A stretch of DNA of 64,000 bases from Desulfuromonas sp. CSMB_57. GTDB taxonomy: Bacteria > Desulfobacterota > Desulfuromonadia > Desulfuromonadales > Syntrophotaleaceae. A program made the translations under genes and the position numbers. Below the pieces are notes generated by a model. The model was not told the origin of the DNA and did not search any database. It saw only the letters and a program-made list of their open reading frames with translations. The stretch is taken from positions 62,001 through 126,000 of the forward strand of contig NZ_JAFCIY020000038.1 of NCBI RefSeq assembly GCF_020194955.2. The letters run 5' to 3'. Shown here piece after piece: positions 53,637 to 63,222 of the stretch; the first letter of the stretch is position 1, and every line of letters starts with the position of its first letter.

Positions 53637-55652
53637 GTGATGGAACTGCAAATGTATGCTCCGATTCTGGGGGCGGTGGGCTTCGTGCTCGCCATCGTGT
53701 TGTACACTGTGGTTAAAGCCCAGCCGGTCGGCAATGAGCGGATGAGGGAAATTTCCGACTCCATTCACAACGGCGCCATGGCCTTCCTCGGTCGTGAATA
53801 CCGGGTGTTGGCCATTTTTATCGTGCTGGTGTTCTTCGTCATTGCCATGGGCATGAACTTCCAGACCGCCTTCGCCTTTCTCGGCGGCGCCCTGTGCTCC
53901 ATGACCTGCGGTTTCATCGGCATGAAGGCCGCCACCCGCGCCAACGTGCGGACCGCCGAAGCGGCCCGGATTTCCGGCCAGGCCAAGGCCCTGCTGGTGT
54001 CCTTCAACGGCGGTGCCGTCATGGGTCTGGCCGTGGCCTCCCTCGGCCTGGTCGGGGTCGGGGTGGCCTACATTCTCTTCGGCACGCCGGAAGCGGCCCA
54101 GTACATGACCGGTTTCGCCATGGGCGCGTCCTCCATCGCTCTGTTCGCCCGCGTTGGCGGCGGCATCTACACCAAGGCCGCGGACGTCGGTGCCGACCTG
54201 GTGGGCAAGGTCGAAGCGGGCATCCCCGAGGATGACCCGCGCAATCCCGGCGTCATCGCCGACAACGTCGGTGACTGCGTCGGCGATACGGCCGGCATGG
54301 GCGCCGACATCTTCGAGTCCTACGTCGGCTCCATCATCGCCACCATCGCCATCGCCGCGGCGGCCAGCCCGGAATTGCTGCTCCAACTCGGCGGCGCGGA
54401 AGGCGTCCAGCAGGCGGCCATGCTGCTGCCCCTGCTGCTGGCCATGGTCGGGCTGGTGTTCTCCCTCATCGGCATCGGCTCCATGAAGTTCCTCAAATCC
54501 ATCGATCCGGCCAAGGCCCTGCATTATACCACCTTCGTCGCCGCCGGCGGCTTTCTGGTGGCGGCCTTCTTCATCATCCGGGCCTTCCATATCGATAACG
54601 GCGTGTTCTGGGCGATTCTGGCCGGTACCCTGGCCGGCATCGCCATCGGCCAGGTAACGGAATATTACACCGCCGCCGCACCCGTTGAACGCATTGCCGA
54701 AGCCAGCAAGACCGGTCCGGCCACCAATATCATCCACGGCCTGGCCGTGGGTCTGGAAAGCTGCGTGGTGCCCATCCTGATCATCTGCGTCGGCATCTTC
54801 GTCGCCAACTATTTCGCCGGCCTCTACGGCATCGGCATCGCCGCCGTCGGCATGCTGGCCACCGTCGGCGTCACCATGACCGTCGATGCCTACGGCCCCA
54901 TCGCCGACAACGCCGGCGGCATTTCCGAAATGGCCGGTCTCGGTCCCGAAGTCCGCAAGATTACCGACGGCCTGGACGCCATCGGCAATACCACCGCCGC
55001 CATCGGCAAGGGTTTCGCCATCGGTTCCGCCGCCCTGACCGCCCTGGCCCTGTTCTCGGCCTATGCTTCCACGGTCAAGCTCAGCACCATCAACCTGATC
55101 AACCCCCTGGTGGTCATCGGCCTGCTCATCGGTGGTGCCCTGCCGTTCTTCATCGGCGCCCTGACCATGACCAGCGTCGGCCGCGCGGCCGGCAAGATGG
55201 TGGATGAAATCCGCCGTCAATTCCGGGAAATTCCCGGCCTGCTGGAAGGCAAGCCGGGCGCCAAGCCCGAACCGGAAAAATGCATCGACATTTCCGCCCG
55301 CGCCGCTCTGCGGGAGATGGTCCTGCCCGGCATGGTGGCGGTCATCGCTCCGGTGGCGGTCGGTTTCATCATCGGCAAGGAAGCTCTCGGCGGCATGCTG
55401 GCCGGCGCTACCCTGTCCGGTGTGCTGCTGGCCCTGATGATGTCCAACGGCGGCGGCGCCTGGGACAACGCCAAGAAATACATTGAAAAGGGTTCCCTGG
55501 ACGGCGAAAAGAAGGGCGGCGACGCCCATAAGGCTGCCGTGGTCGGCGACACCGTCGGCGATCCGTTCAAGGACACCTCCGGCCCGGCCATGAACATCCT
55601 CATCAAGTTGATGAGCGTAGTGGCGCTGGTCATCGCACCGTTGCTGGTATAA
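53637..55652 (+). CDS. hppA: Membrane-bound ion-pumping pyrophosphatase (K+-dependent type)
   Basis: Predicted 671 aa with about 16 TM helices; hydrolyses PPi and pumps H+ and/or Na+. Catalytic segments: [50 protein letters not shown], and [21 protein letters not shown]. The [10 protein letters not shown] segment has Ala where K+-independent enzymes have Lys, which points to the K+-dependent class. Whether Na+ or H+ is moved was not resolved. GTG 53637 or the adjacent ATG 53640 can be the start; GAGAGGGA lies upstream. Confidence 0.95.
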   Translation: MMELQMYAPILGAVGFVLAIVLYTVVKAQPVGNERMREISDSIHNGAMAFLGREYRVLAIFIVLVFFVIAMGMNFQTAFAFLGGALCSMTCGFIGMKAATRANVRTAEAARISGQAKALLVSFNGGAVMGLAVASLGLVGVGVAYILFGTPEAAQYMTGFAMGASSIALFARVGGGIYTKAADVGADLVGKVEAGIPEDDPRNPGVIADNVGDCVGDTAGMGADIFESYVGSIIATIAIAAAASPELLLQLGGAEGVQQAAMLLPLLLAMVGLVFSLIGIGSMKFLKSIDPAKALHYTTFVAAGGFLVAAFFIIRAFHIDNGVFWAILAGTLAGIAIGQVTEYYTAAAPVERIAEASKTGPATNIIHGLAVGLESCVVPILIICVGIFVANYFAGLYGIGIAAVGMLATVGVTMTVDAYGPIADNAGGISEMAGLGPEVRKITDGLDAIGNTTAAIGKGFAIGSAALTALALFSAYASTVKLSTINLINPLVVIGLLIGGALPFFIGALTMTSVGRAAGKMVDEIRRQFREIPGLLEGKPGAKPEPEKCIDISARAALREMVLPGMVAVIAPVAVGFIIGKEALGGMLAGATLSGVLLALMMSNGGGAWDNAKKYIEKGSLDGEKKGGDAHKAAVVGDTVGDPFKDTSGPAMNILIKLMSVVALVIAPLLV

Positions 55653-55680
55653 CGCCCCCATAAGGGCCAGAAGCCGAACC

Positions 55681-55715
55681 ATAGCCGGGACCCTGGGTCC
55701 CGGCTATCGTTATTT
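55681..55715 (+). terminator. Intrinsic terminator between hppA and ychF
   Basis: A 13-bp perfect palindrome, ATAGCCGGGACCC / GGGTCCCGGCTAT (55681-55707), followed by CGTTATTTG. Confidence 0.75.
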
Positions 55716-55731
55716 GTGAGGAAAGCGGAAC

Positions 55732-56826
55732 ATGGGATTCAAATGCGGCATCGTCGGCCTGCCCAACGTCGGCAAGTCCACCATCTTTAATGCCATCACC
55801 TCGGCCGGGGCGGAATCGGCCAACTACCCCTTCTGCACCATCGAGCCCAATGTCGGGGTCGTGGCGGTGCCGGATCCCCGCCTGGATCAACTGGCCGCCA
55901 TTGTCAAGCCCGTGCAGGTGCTGCCGACCACCATCGAGTTCGTCGACATCGCCGGACTGGTGCGGGGCGCCAGCCGCGGTGAAGGCCTGGGGAACCAGTT
56001 TCTGGGCCATATCCGGCAGGTGGATGCCATTGCCCATATCGTGCGCTGTTTCGACGACGAGAATGTGGTGCACGTCGACGGCGGGGTCGATCCCCTGCGC
56101 GATATCGAAGTGATTCAGACCGAGCTCAACCTCGCCGATCTCGATAGCATTGAACGGAGAATGGCCCGCATCGAGAAACAGGCCCGCAGCGGCGACAAGG
56201 AAATGCTGGCTCTGCAACAGGTGCTGGTCAAGGTGCGCACCGTGCTCAATGAGGGCCGGCCGGCCCGCGCCGCCGGGTTGACGGACGAGGAAGCCGGTCT
56301 GTTGCGGGAATTGCACCTGTTGACGGCCAAACCGGTGCTTTATATCGCCAACGTCGCCGAAGACGATCTCGAAGGACGGCATCCGTTTGTCGATCAGGTC
56401 CGGGAGCATGCCCGTTCCGAAGGTGCCGAGGTGGTGCCCATCTGCGGCAAAATCGAAGCGGAGATCGCCGAACTCAGCGGCGACGAACGGCTGGAATTTC
56501 TCCATGATTTGGGCCTGGGCAGCGCCGGGCTGGATCGCATGATCCGGGCCGGCTACGGCCTTTTGGGGCTGATTACATTTTTTACCGCCGGGGTCAAGGA
56601 GGTGCGCGCCTGGACCGTGTACCAGGGCGCCAAGGCACCCCAGGCCGCCGGGGTCATCCACACCGACTTCGAAAAGGGTTTCATTCGTGCCGAAGTGATC
56701 GGCTTTGACGACTACATATCCGCCGGCGGTGAAGCCAAGGCCAAGGAACGCGGTCTGCTGCGGCTGGAAGGCAAGGAATACGTGGTGCGGGACGGCGACG
56801 TCATGCATTTCCGGTTCAATGTCTGA
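55732..56826 (+). CDS. ychF: Ribosome-associated ATPase YchF (OBG family)
   Basis: Predicted 364 aa. P-loop [15 protein letters not shown], switch segment [18 protein letters not shown] and [20 protein letters not shown] are present. The guanine-specifying NKxD is replaced by NVAE (YIANVAEDD), the hallmark of YchF preference for ATP. The C-terminal TGS-like domain ends [12 protein letters not shown]. It lies downstream of a terminator. Confidence 0.96.
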   Translation: MGFKCGIVGLPNVGKSTIFNAITSAGAESANYPFCTIEPNVGVVAVPDPRLDQLAAIVKPVQVLPTTIEFVDIAGLVRGASRGEGLGNQFLGHIRQVDAIAHIVRCFDDENVVHVDGGVDPLRDIEVIQTELNLADLDSIERRMARIEKQARSGDKEMLALQQVLVKVRTVLNEGRPARAAGLTDEEAGLLRELHLLTAKPVLYIANVAEDDLEGRHPFVDQVREHARSEGAEVVPICGKIEAEIAELSGDERLEFLHDLGLGSAGLDRMIRAGYGLLGLITFFTAGVKEVRAWTVYQGAKAPQAAGVIHTDFEKGFIRAEVIGFDDYISAGGEAKAKERGLLRLEGKEYVVRDGDVMHFRFNV

Positions 56827-56847
56827 GGGCAGGTTTCCAGATTGGCA

Positions 56848-56876
56848 TTGAAACTTGCAGGCCGATATGCTATTAA
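56848..56876 (+). promoter_or_regulatory. Promoter of the rpsF-rpsR operon
   Basis: TTGAAA (56848-56853) and TATTAA (56871-56876) with 17 bp spacing, in the gap between ychF and rpsF. Confidence 0.55.
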
Positions 56877-56895
56877 GCGTAATTCGGAATTTTGG

Positions 56896-56911
56896 CGGCA
56901 CCTCGGTGCCG
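56896..56911 (+). promoter_or_regulatory. Hairpin in the rpsF leader, possible S6:S18 autoregulation site
   Basis: CGGCACC TC GGTGCCG forms a 7-bp stem followed by ACTCC, ~50 bases before the rpsF start. Many bacteria carry an S6:S18-binding RNA motif with a GGTGCCGA-like segment in this leader; a match to that model is plausible but was not computed. Confidence 0.4.
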
Positions 56912-56963
56912 ACTCCTTGCTCCGGCTGGACCGGGGCTAAACACTCGAGAGGAGAATTGTTGC

Positions 56964-57332
56964 ATGAGGACTTACGAAAACATCTTGATCGTGCATCCGG
57001 ACAAGGTCGGTGACGAGTACGCGGCCGTGGTCGGAAAGTTTCAGGGGGTGCTCAATGAACTGGGCGCGACCATCCTGAAGCAGGAGGAGTGGGGGGTGCG
57101 CAAGCTGGCCTATCCCGTCAAGAAGCAGGGTCGCGGCAGCTATGTGCTGACCGTGTTCGAAGGCGAACCCGGTATCGTGGCGGAATTCGAACGGCGCATG
57201 CGCATCGATGAGTCCATCATCAAATTCCAGACGGTACTGCTGGAAAACGGTCTGCAGGCGCCGGCTCCGGCCGCCTCGGTCGAAATGACCGATGAGGACG
57301 AAGAAGAAGCTGACGCGGAAGAAGCGGAATAA
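56964..57332 (+). CDS. rpsF: 30S ribosomal protein S6
   Basis: Predicted 122 aa. [18 protein letters not shown], the [24 protein letters not shown] core and the acidic C-terminal tail ([13 protein letters not shown]) are typical. GAGAGGAG precedes ATG 56964; the open frame upstream has no homology. It heads rpsF-rpsR-DUF2232-rplI. Confidence 0.96.
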   Translation: MRTYENILIVHPDKVGDEYAAVVGKFQGVLNELGATILKQEEWGVRKLAYPVKKQGRGSYVLTVFEGEPGIVAEFERRMRIDESIIKFQTVLLENGLQAPAPAASVEMTDEDEEEADAEEAE

Positions 57333-57360
57333 GCCCCCATCACTCAAAGGAGACATGCAC

Positions 57361-57639
57361 ATGGCTGAAGATAGAAAACCCTCCGGCGCCGCCGGTCGCA
57401 CCCCTTTCAAGCGCCGCTTCACCCGCCGCAAAGGTTGCCGGTTTTGTGCCGACAAGGCTCTGACCATCGACTACAAGGAAGTCCGGACCCTGCGTTATTT
57501 CGTCACCGAGCGCGGGAAAATCGTGCCGCGGCGTATTTCCGGCAATTGTGCCGATCATCAGCGCAAGGTTCGCGAGGCCATCAAGCGCGCCCGCAATATT
57601 GCCCTGATGCCCTTTACCGCCGGTCATTACCTCGACTGA
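57361..57639 (+). CDS. rpsR: 30S ribosomal protein S18
   Basis: Predicted 92 aa. [46 protein letters not shown] is the conserved core; two cysteines (CRFC, NCADH) could be zinc ligands. ATG 57361 is preferred over 57355 since AAAGGAG then lies 8 bases upstream. Confidence 0.96.
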   Translation: MAEDRKPSGAAGRTPFKRRFTRRKGCRFCADKALTIDYKEVRTLRYFVTERGKIVPRRISGNCADHQRKVREAIKRARNIALMPFTAGHYLD

Positions 57640-57652
57640 CAGCCGGGGCGGC

Positions 57653-58618
57653 ATGCGCGTTGACCTGACCCGGCTGGTGGTGCCCTGGATGTACGCCGTC
57701 GGGGCCACTTTGCTCCTGCAGGCCTTGGCCTTGGGGCTCATTGGTCCGGTTCCGGTTGAGATGCATCTGCTGCTGGGCGGGCCGCTGGTGTTCCTGACAC
57801 CGCTCCCCGTCGCCCTGCTGGGTTTGCGGGGCGGACCGGTGGCGGCAGGTTTGGCGCTGGCAACGGTTACCCTGGTCCTGGCCGGGTTGGCGCCCTTCTC
57901 GGCGGTGCTTCTGTACCTGGCGCAATTTGGCCTGGGTTCCTGGCTGCTGCCGTTGCTGCTGCGGCGCAACCAGCCCTGGGATCGGGCCGTGGCTCTGACT
58001 GCCGGTGTCGTCCTGACCGGTGCCGGTGCGGGTTGGGGGGTCTGGGCCTGGCGCCGCGGACAGAATCCTCTGATCCTGGCCGACAGTTGGGTTCGTCAGC
58101 AGATCGACCGCACCGTGACGGTCATCGGCCAGAATGCCCCCGGGAGCGAGATCGCGTCCAGCTGGGAAACGGCCATGCGCCAGGCGGGAAATACCATCAT
58201 GGCCGTTTATCCGGCCATGGCGGCGATCATGGTTGGCAGCGTGTTGCTGCTGCTGACCCTGATGCTGGTTCGTTTGAACCGGGGCCGTTGGGAGCCGGCC
58301 GGCAAACCCTTCCCCCTGTGGAAGGCGCCGGAGCACTTGATCTGGCTGCTGATTGTCTGCGGTCTGGGCAGCCAGTTCTTCGGCGGCGGCCTGCAGCGGC
58401 TGGCCTGGAACATGCTGCTGGTGATCCTGAGCCTCTATTTTCTTCAGGGGCTGGCAATTGTCCGGTATTATTTTGGCGTAAAAGGCACACCGTCGATTCT
58501 GCGGGGCATGGGCTATTTCATGTTGCTGGCCTATTTCCCCCTGCGGCTGCTTCTGGCCGGAGTCGGCGTGTTCGATTTATGGATTGACTTCCGTAAACCC
58601 AGAATTCGTAAGGATTGA
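57653..58618 (+). CDS. DUF2232 family membrane protein
   Basis: Predicted 321 aa with about eight hydrophobic segments (e.g. TLLLQALALGLIGPVPVEMHLLLGGPLVFL, TIMAVYPAMAAIMVGSVLLLLTLMLV, NMLLVILSLYFLQGLAIVRYYF). The family is found between rpsR and rplI in many bacteria; function not established. Start at 57653, 13 bp after rpsR. Confidence 0.85.
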   Translation: MRVDLTRLVVPWMYAVGATLLLQALALGLIGPVPVEMHLLLGGPLVFLTPLPVALLGLRGGPVAAGLALATVTLVLAGLAPFSAVLLYLAQFGLGSWLLPLLLRRNQPWDRAVALTAGVVLTGAGAGWGVWAWRRGQNPLILADSWVRQQIDRTVTVIGQNAPGSEIASSWETAMRQAGNTIMAVYPAMAAIMVGSVLLLLTLMLVRLNRGRWEPAGKPFPLWKAPEHLIWLLIVCGLGSQFFGGGLQRLAWNMLLVILSLYFLQGLAIVRYYFGVKGTPSILRGMGYFMLLAYFPLRLLLAGVGVFDLWIDFRKPRIRKD

Positions 58619-58638
58619 GATCCTTATTGGAGGAACCT

Positions 58639-59085
58639 ATGGACATCATCTTGGTGGAAAACGTGGAAGGTCTCGGTCAGATCGGTGACCTGGTCAAGGT
58701 CAAGCCCGGTTATGCCCGTAACTTTCTGCTGCCCCGCAAGCTGGCCGTTGAAGCCAGCCTGCGCAACGTGAAGGAACTGGAACATCAAAAACGGCAGCTG
58801 GAGCGTAAGGCTCAGAAGGTCCTGGAAGGGGCCCAGGTGCTCAAGGCGCAGATCGAAAAACTGTCCTGCACTTTTGCCATGCGTGCCGGCGAAGACGGCA
58901 AGCTGTTCGGTTCCGTGACCAGCATGGAAATCCAGCAGCAACTGGCCGACAAGGGGGTCGACGTCGACCGCAAGAAGATCCAGCTGGCGGAACCCCTGAA
59001 AACCCTCGGCGATTTCGAAGTGCCGGTGAAACTGGATGCCGGCGTCATCGCCACCGTTCGCGTCACCGTCGCGGCCGCTGAGTAA
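58639..59085 (+). CDS. rplI: 50S ribosomal protein L9
   Basis: Predicted 148 aa. MDIILVENVEGLGQIGDLVKVKPGYARNFLLPRKLA is the conserved N-terminal domain, followed by the long connecting helix and the C-terminal domain (MRAGEDGKLFGSVTSMEI). GGAGGAACC precedes ATG 58639. Confidence 0.97.
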   Translation: MDIILVENVEGLGQIGDLVKVKPGYARNFLLPRKLAVEASLRNVKELEHQKRQLERKAQKVLEGAQVLKAQIEKLSCTFAMRAGEDGKLFGSVTSMEIQQQLADKGVDVDRKKIQLAEPLKTLGDFEVPVKLDAGVIATVRVTVAAAE

Positions 59086-59092
59086 TACCCCG

Positions 59093-59132
59093 CGGGCTCA
59101 CCGGTCCTTCGCGTCCGGTGAGCCCGTTTCCC
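59093..59132 (+). terminator. Intrinsic terminator after rplI
   Basis: CGGGCTCACCGG and CCGGTGAGCCCG form a perfect 12-bp stem around a 10-nt loop (59093-59126), followed by TTTCCC. It sits between rplI and dnaB, so dnaB may need read-through or its own promoter. Confidence 0.75.
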
Positions 59133-59153
59133 ATCTTTGCCGTTGATGCCTCC

Positions 59154-60521
59154 ATGACCGACTTGAACGCTCACCGTCTCCCGCCGCAGTACCTGGAAGG
59201 GGAGATGTCCGTCCTGGGCGGCGTCCTGCTGGAAAACGCCGCCCTCAACAAGGCCCTGGAAATCCTGCGGCCCGAGGATTTCTACCGGGACAGCCATCGC
59301 CGCATCTTTTCCGCTCTTATCGACCTGTCCGAACGGGGCGAACCCGCCGATCTGGTGACCCTGACCGCCGAGCTGCAGAAAAAGGGCGAGTTGGAGGCCA
59401 TCGGCGGTCCCTCCTATCTGGGAACCCTGGTGGATTTCGTCCCCACCGCCGCCAACATCGGTTATTACTGCAAACTGGTCAAGGAGAAGTCCCTGGCCCG
59501 GCAGATGATCAATGTGGCTACGGAGATCGCCAGCCGCGGCTATGAAGGCGGGGACATCGAGGCGACCCTCGACTGGGCGGAAAAATCCATCTTCGAAATC
59601 AGCGGCATGCAGAACCGGCCGTCCTATTTCTCCACGCGGGAAATCATGAAGAGCACCTTCGAGATGATCGAACAGCTCTATCACCGCAAGGAGTTGGTCA
59701 CCGGGGTGCCCACCGGCTTTGCCGATCTGGACAACATGACGGCCGGCCTGCAGCCGGCGGATCTGATCATCATCGCCGGTCGCCCGTCCATGGGCAAGAC
59801 CGCCTTCGTGCTCAATCTCATCGAAAATGCCGGGGTGCATGCCGGCACGCCGGTGCCGACGGTGGTGTTCTCCCTGGAAATGAGCAAGGAGCAGCTGGTG
59901 CAGCGCCTGCTCTGCTCCGTATCCCGAGTCGATGCCAGCCGCCTGCGCACCGGTCATCTGGTGGATTCCGACTGGCAGAAGCTGACCGACGGTGCCGATC
60001 GGCTCTCGGAAGCGCCCATCTTCATCGACGATACGCCGGCCATCACGGTTTTGGAATTGCGTGCCAAGGCCCGTCGCCTGAAGGCGGAGCGGAATCTGGG
60101 ACTGATCGTGGTCGACTATCTGCAACTGATGCAGGGCCGCAACTCCGAGAACCGTCAGCAGGAGATCTCGGAGATTTCCCGTTCCCTCAAGGCTCTGGCC
60201 AAGGAATTGAACGTCCCGGTGGTGGCGCTCTCGCAGCTGAACCGCTCCCTGGAAAACCGTACCGACAAACGTCCCATCATGGCCGACCTGCGTGAATCCG
60301 GCGCCATCGAACAGGATGCCGACGTCATCATGTTCATCTATCGTGAGGCGGTCTATTGCGACGATTGCCGCAGCAAGGAGCGAACCTGCGACAAGGGGCA
60401 TGAAAAGGATGCCGAAATCATCATCGGCAAGCAGCGTAACGGTCCCATCGGCACCGTGCACCTGACTTTCCTTGGCCAGTTCACGCGCTTTGAAAACCAG
60501 TCGCGACGCACGGACGGGTAG
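59154..60521 (+). CDS. dnaB: Replicative DNA helicase DnaB
   Basis: Predicted 455 aa hexameric helicase. N-terminal domain with PPQYLEGEMSVLGGVLLEN; RecA-like core with Walker A AGRPSMGKTAFVLNL, VFSLEMSKEQLVQRL, Walker B LGLIVVDYLQLM and ALSQLNRSLENRTDKRPIMADLRESGAIEQDADVI. A Cys cluster near the C-terminus (CDDCRSKERTCDKGH) looks like a small zinc insertion, less common in DnaB. No intein. The start at 59154 matches the family N-terminus; RBS weak. Confidence 0.96.
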   Translation: MTDLNAHRLPPQYLEGEMSVLGGVLLENAALNKALEILRPEDFYRDSHRRIFSALIDLSERGEPADLVTLTAELQKKGELEAIGGPSYLGTLVDFVPTAANIGYYCKLVKEKSLARQMINVATEIASRGYEGGDIEATLDWAEKSIFEISGMQNRPSYFSTREIMKSTFEMIEQLYHRKELVTGVPTGFADLDNMTAGLQPADLIIIAGRPSMGKTAFVLNLIENAGVHAGTPVPTVVFSLEMSKEQLVQRLLCSVSRVDASRLRTGHLVDSDWQKLTDGADRLSEAPIFIDDTPAITVLELRAKARRLKAERNLGLIVVDYLQLMQGRNSENRQQEISEISRSLKALAKELNVPVVALSQLNRSLENRTDKRPIMADLRESGAIEQDADVIMFIYREAVYCDDCRSKERTCDKGHEKDAEIIIGKQRNGPIGTVHLTFLGQFTRFENQSRRTDG

Positions 60522-60545
60522 CGTTACGGCTGCAATGATACCAAC

Positions 60546-60582
60546 GACACGGCCCCGCAGGAATCACCTGCGGGGCCGTGTC
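60546..60582. terminator. Bidirectional terminator hairpin between dnaB and ntrC
   Basis: GACACGGCCCCGCAGG and CCTGCGGGGCCGTGTC form a perfect 16-bp stem with a 5-nt loop between two convergent genes. Confidence 0.75.
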
Positions 60583-60601
60583 GCATTCTGGTCGGGCCGG
60601 A

Positions 60602-62035
60602 TCAGAACTGCTTCAGATCAATGTCCAGCACCTGAATTTTCTTGCGCAGGGTGTTGCGGTTGATGCCGAGGATTTCGGCGGCCCGAACCTGGTTGCCGCG
60701 AGTCTTCTCGAGGATCAGGGATAGCAGGGGCCGCTCCATCTGGTGCAGAACCATCTGATAGAGATTGCAGAGTTCGTTGACGTCCATGGGCGAGAAGGTG
60801 GCCTGAAGCTTGTTGGTAATGAGGGCCTCCAGGGATTCATCCGCTTCCTTGCGCGGGGCGTCCGCGGACAGTCCGGGGAAATCCGCCGGAGTCAGCAACT
60901 GGTCGGACGAGAGCAGGGCGGCTCGCTTGAGGGTGTTTTCCAGTTCCCGCACGTTGCCCGGCCAATCGTAGCGTTTCAGCAGGGCAATGGCTTCCTTGGT
61001 GCAGCCCCGGGCGGTCACGTTCAGCTCTTCCTGGGCGCGGGTGATGAAATATTCCACCAGCAGCGGGATGTCGTCCCGTCGCTCGCGCAGGGGCGGGATG
61101 GCAATGGGCACCACGTTGAGGCGGTAGAAGAGATCTTCCCGGAATTCGCGGTTGTGGACCTGCTCGCGCAGATTCTGGTTGGTGGCGGCAACGATGCGCA
61201 CGTCGACGGGAATGGAGGTGGTGCCGCCGGTGCGGGTGATCTCCCGTTCCTGCAGCACCCGCAGCAGCTTGGCCTGCAGATCCAGAGGCATGTCGCCGAT
61301 TTCATCGAGAAACAGGGTGCCGCCGCCGGCCTGTTCGAACTTGCCGATTTTGCGCTCCGTCGCGCCGGTAAAGGCGCCCTTTTCGTGGCCGAACAGTTCG
61401 CTCTCCAGCAACTCCCGGGGAATGGCGGCGCAGTTCAGGGCCAGAAAGGCCTTGCCGACGCGCGGGCTGTTGTAATGGATGGCCCGCGCCACCAGTTCCT
61501 TGCCGGTACCGCTTTCTCCGGTTATCAGGACGGTGACGTCCGTCGGCGCGACCCGGCCGAGCATCTTGTAGATCTCCTGCATCGGCTTGCTTTTGCCGAT
61601 GATGGCCCGCTCCAGAGGATACTGGTCCTTGAGCTCTGACTTCAGGCGGTAGACCTCCTCGGCGGCCACGGCGGCCTTCTGCGCCTTGACGATGATGGCG
61701 TCCAGGGCGTCCAGGTCAAAGGGTTTGGTGAGGTAGTCGTAGGCGCCCAGTTTCATGGCCTCGACGGCGTTCTTCATGGAGGATTCGGCGGTGATGATGA
61801 TGACCAGCATCTCCGGTCGCTGCTCCTGGAAAAATTTCAGCAATTCCAGACCGGAGACATCCGGCATCTTGATGTCGAGGATGGCCAGGTCATAGCGACG
61901 CCGCAGGAAAAGGGCCTTGGCTTCAGCCCCGTCGGCCGCCAGATCGACAGTAAAACCCTGCTTGGTCAAAGCCTTGCGGAGTACCCAGCGAATGCTTTCT
62001 TCATCATCGGCGACCAGAATACGTTGGATGGACAT
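60602..62035 (-). CDS. ntrC: Sigma-54-dependent response regulator NtrC
   Basis: Predicted 477 aa nitrogen regulator. Receiver (ILVADDEESIRWVL, Asp in LAILDIKMPD), AAA+ domain with Walker A TGESGTGKELVARAI, the sigma-54 loop EKGAFTGATERK, Walker B GGTLFLDEIGDMP, and a Fis-like HTH at the end (NQVRAAEILGINRNTLRKKI). The start at 62035 has CAGGAT upstream and matches the family. It lies downstream of ntrB in one operon with dusB. Confidence 0.95.
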   Translation of the reverse strand: MSIQRILVADDEESIRWVLRKALTKQGFTVDLAADGAEAKALFLRRRYDLAILDIKMPDVSGLELLKFFQEQRPEMLVIIITAESSMKNAVEAMKLGAYDYLTKPFDLDALDAIIVKAQKAAVAAEEVYRLKSELKDQYPLERAIIGKSKPMQEIYKMLGRVAPTDVTVLITGESGTGKELVARAIHYNSPRVGKAFLALNCAAIPRELLESELFGHEKGAFTGATERKIGKFEQAGGGTLFLDEIGDMPLDLQAKLLRVLQEREITRTGGTTSIPVDVRIVAATNQNLREQVHNREFREDLFYRLNVVPIAIPPLRERRDDIPLLVEYFITRAQEELNVTARGCTKEAIALLKRYDWPGNVRELENTLKRAALLSSDQLLTPADFPGLSADAPRKEADESLEALITNKLQATFSPMDVNELCNLYQMVLHQMERPLLSLILEKTRGNQVRAAEILGINRNTLRKKIQVLDIDLKQF

Positions 62036-62100
62036 GGGCAAATCCTGAATTGGCGGCGTGGGGAGCGAAATCCCGGCCGGAACGTTTGCTGCAGGGCGAA

Positions 62101-63222
62101 TCAGGCGCCTGCCTGGAACGGGCCGCGGTGCATGGGCAACGCCACGGTACATACCGTGCCTTGCCCGGAGGTGCTTTCCACCTTGAGAAACCCTTCGTGA
62201 TCAGTGACGATCTTCTGACAGATGGCCAGACCCAGGCCGCAGCCTTTGACCTTGGTGGAAAAAAACGGGGTAAAGATGCGATCCAGGGCGTCTGGTTCGA
62301 TACCGCGGCCCGTGTCGCGGATCTCGATGGTCACCAGCGGGACCGGTCGCTGATCGCTGGAGCGGTTGATGCGGTACTGGCCCGAGACCCGCGAGGTGAT
62401 GGTCACCGTGCCTGCCTCGTCGATGGCCTCGGCGGCATTTTTGAGCAGATTCAGAAACAGTCGGACCAGCAGGCTCTCGTCGCCGCGGATGGGAGGAATA
62501 CTGGGGTCGAGTTGCATCTGGAAGTCGATGCTCTTGTTCGGATAGCTCTGCTTCTGCAACAGTACCAGGTCACTCAGCACCCGGGACAAATTGACCGCGC
62601 CCGGCCGCAGGGGGTGGGGGCGCGCCAGATCCAGGAGTTCCTCGATGAGATCGTTGACCCGGTTGACCTCGCGGGTCATGACCGTGGTGTATTCCCGCAG
62701 GGGGCTTTCCGGTGGCAGTTCCAAATCCAGCAGTTGGGCGGCGCCCTTGATGCCGCCGAGGGGGTTCTTGATTTCATGGGCCAGACCGGCGGCCAGGGTG
62801 CCGAGCATGGCCAGTCGATCGGCTTGACGAACCGTATCTTCCAGTTGCCGTACCTGGGATTGGTCCCGCAGGATCAGGACGGCGCCCTCCAGCCTTCCCT
62901 GCAGGCTGTACAAGGGCGCCACGGACAGACCCACCGGCAAAGGGTCGCCGAGATAGCGTGGCAGCAACACGTCCTCGTGGCTGGTGAAGGAGCGACCCGT
63001 CTCCAGCACGGTGCGGGTCATGCTCAACAGCTCGCTTTGGTCGCTGAACAGGTCGGCGAGGTGACGTCCCAGCGCCTGGCGCTCGGAAAAACCGCAGCAA
63101 ACCTGGGCGGCGGGATTGAACAGCACGACACGTTCCAGGTCGTCGACGGCGATGACCGCTTCCTCCATGTTCTCCAGAACCCTCATGTAGAGGGAAAGAT
63201 CCTGCGGGCGTTCATCGGTCAT
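62101..63222 (-). CDS. ntrB: Nitrogen-sensing histidine kinase NtrB
   Basis: Predicted 373 aa cytosolic kinase. A PAS domain (~10-125, MEEAVIAVDDLERVVLFNPAA) precedes HisKA with His in LAAGLAHEIKNPLGGIKGAAQLL, then a HATPase (NLLKNAAEAIDEAGTV, GRGIEPDALDRIFTPFFSTK, GCGLGLAICQKIV). GlnB/PII control of its activity is known for the family; no glnB is in the window. Its start overlaps the dusB stop by 4 bp. Confidence 0.93.
   Translation of the reverse strand: MTDERPQDLSLYMRVLENMEEAVIAVDDLERVVLFNPAAQVCCGFSERQALGRHLADLFSDQSELLSMTRTVLETGRSFTSHEDVLLPRYLGDPLPVGLSVAPLYSLQGRLEGAVLILRDQSQVRQLEDTVRQADRLAMLGTLAAGLAHEIKNPLGGIKGAAQLLDLELPPESPLREYTTVMTREVNRVNDLIEELLDLARPHPLRPGAVNLSRVLSDLVLLQKQSYPNKSIDFQMQLDPSIPPIRGDESLLVRLFLNLLKNAAEAIDEAGTVTITSRVSGQYRINRSSDQRPVPLVTIEIRDTGRGIEPDALDRIFTPFFSTKVKGCGLGLAICQKIVTDHEGFLKVESTSGQGTVCTVALPMHRGPFQAGA

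Noticed and set aside
53613-55682. 689-codon minus-strand open frame opposite hppA
   Set aside because: Low-complexity Gly/Asp/His-rich translation antisense to a clear membrane pyrophosphatase.
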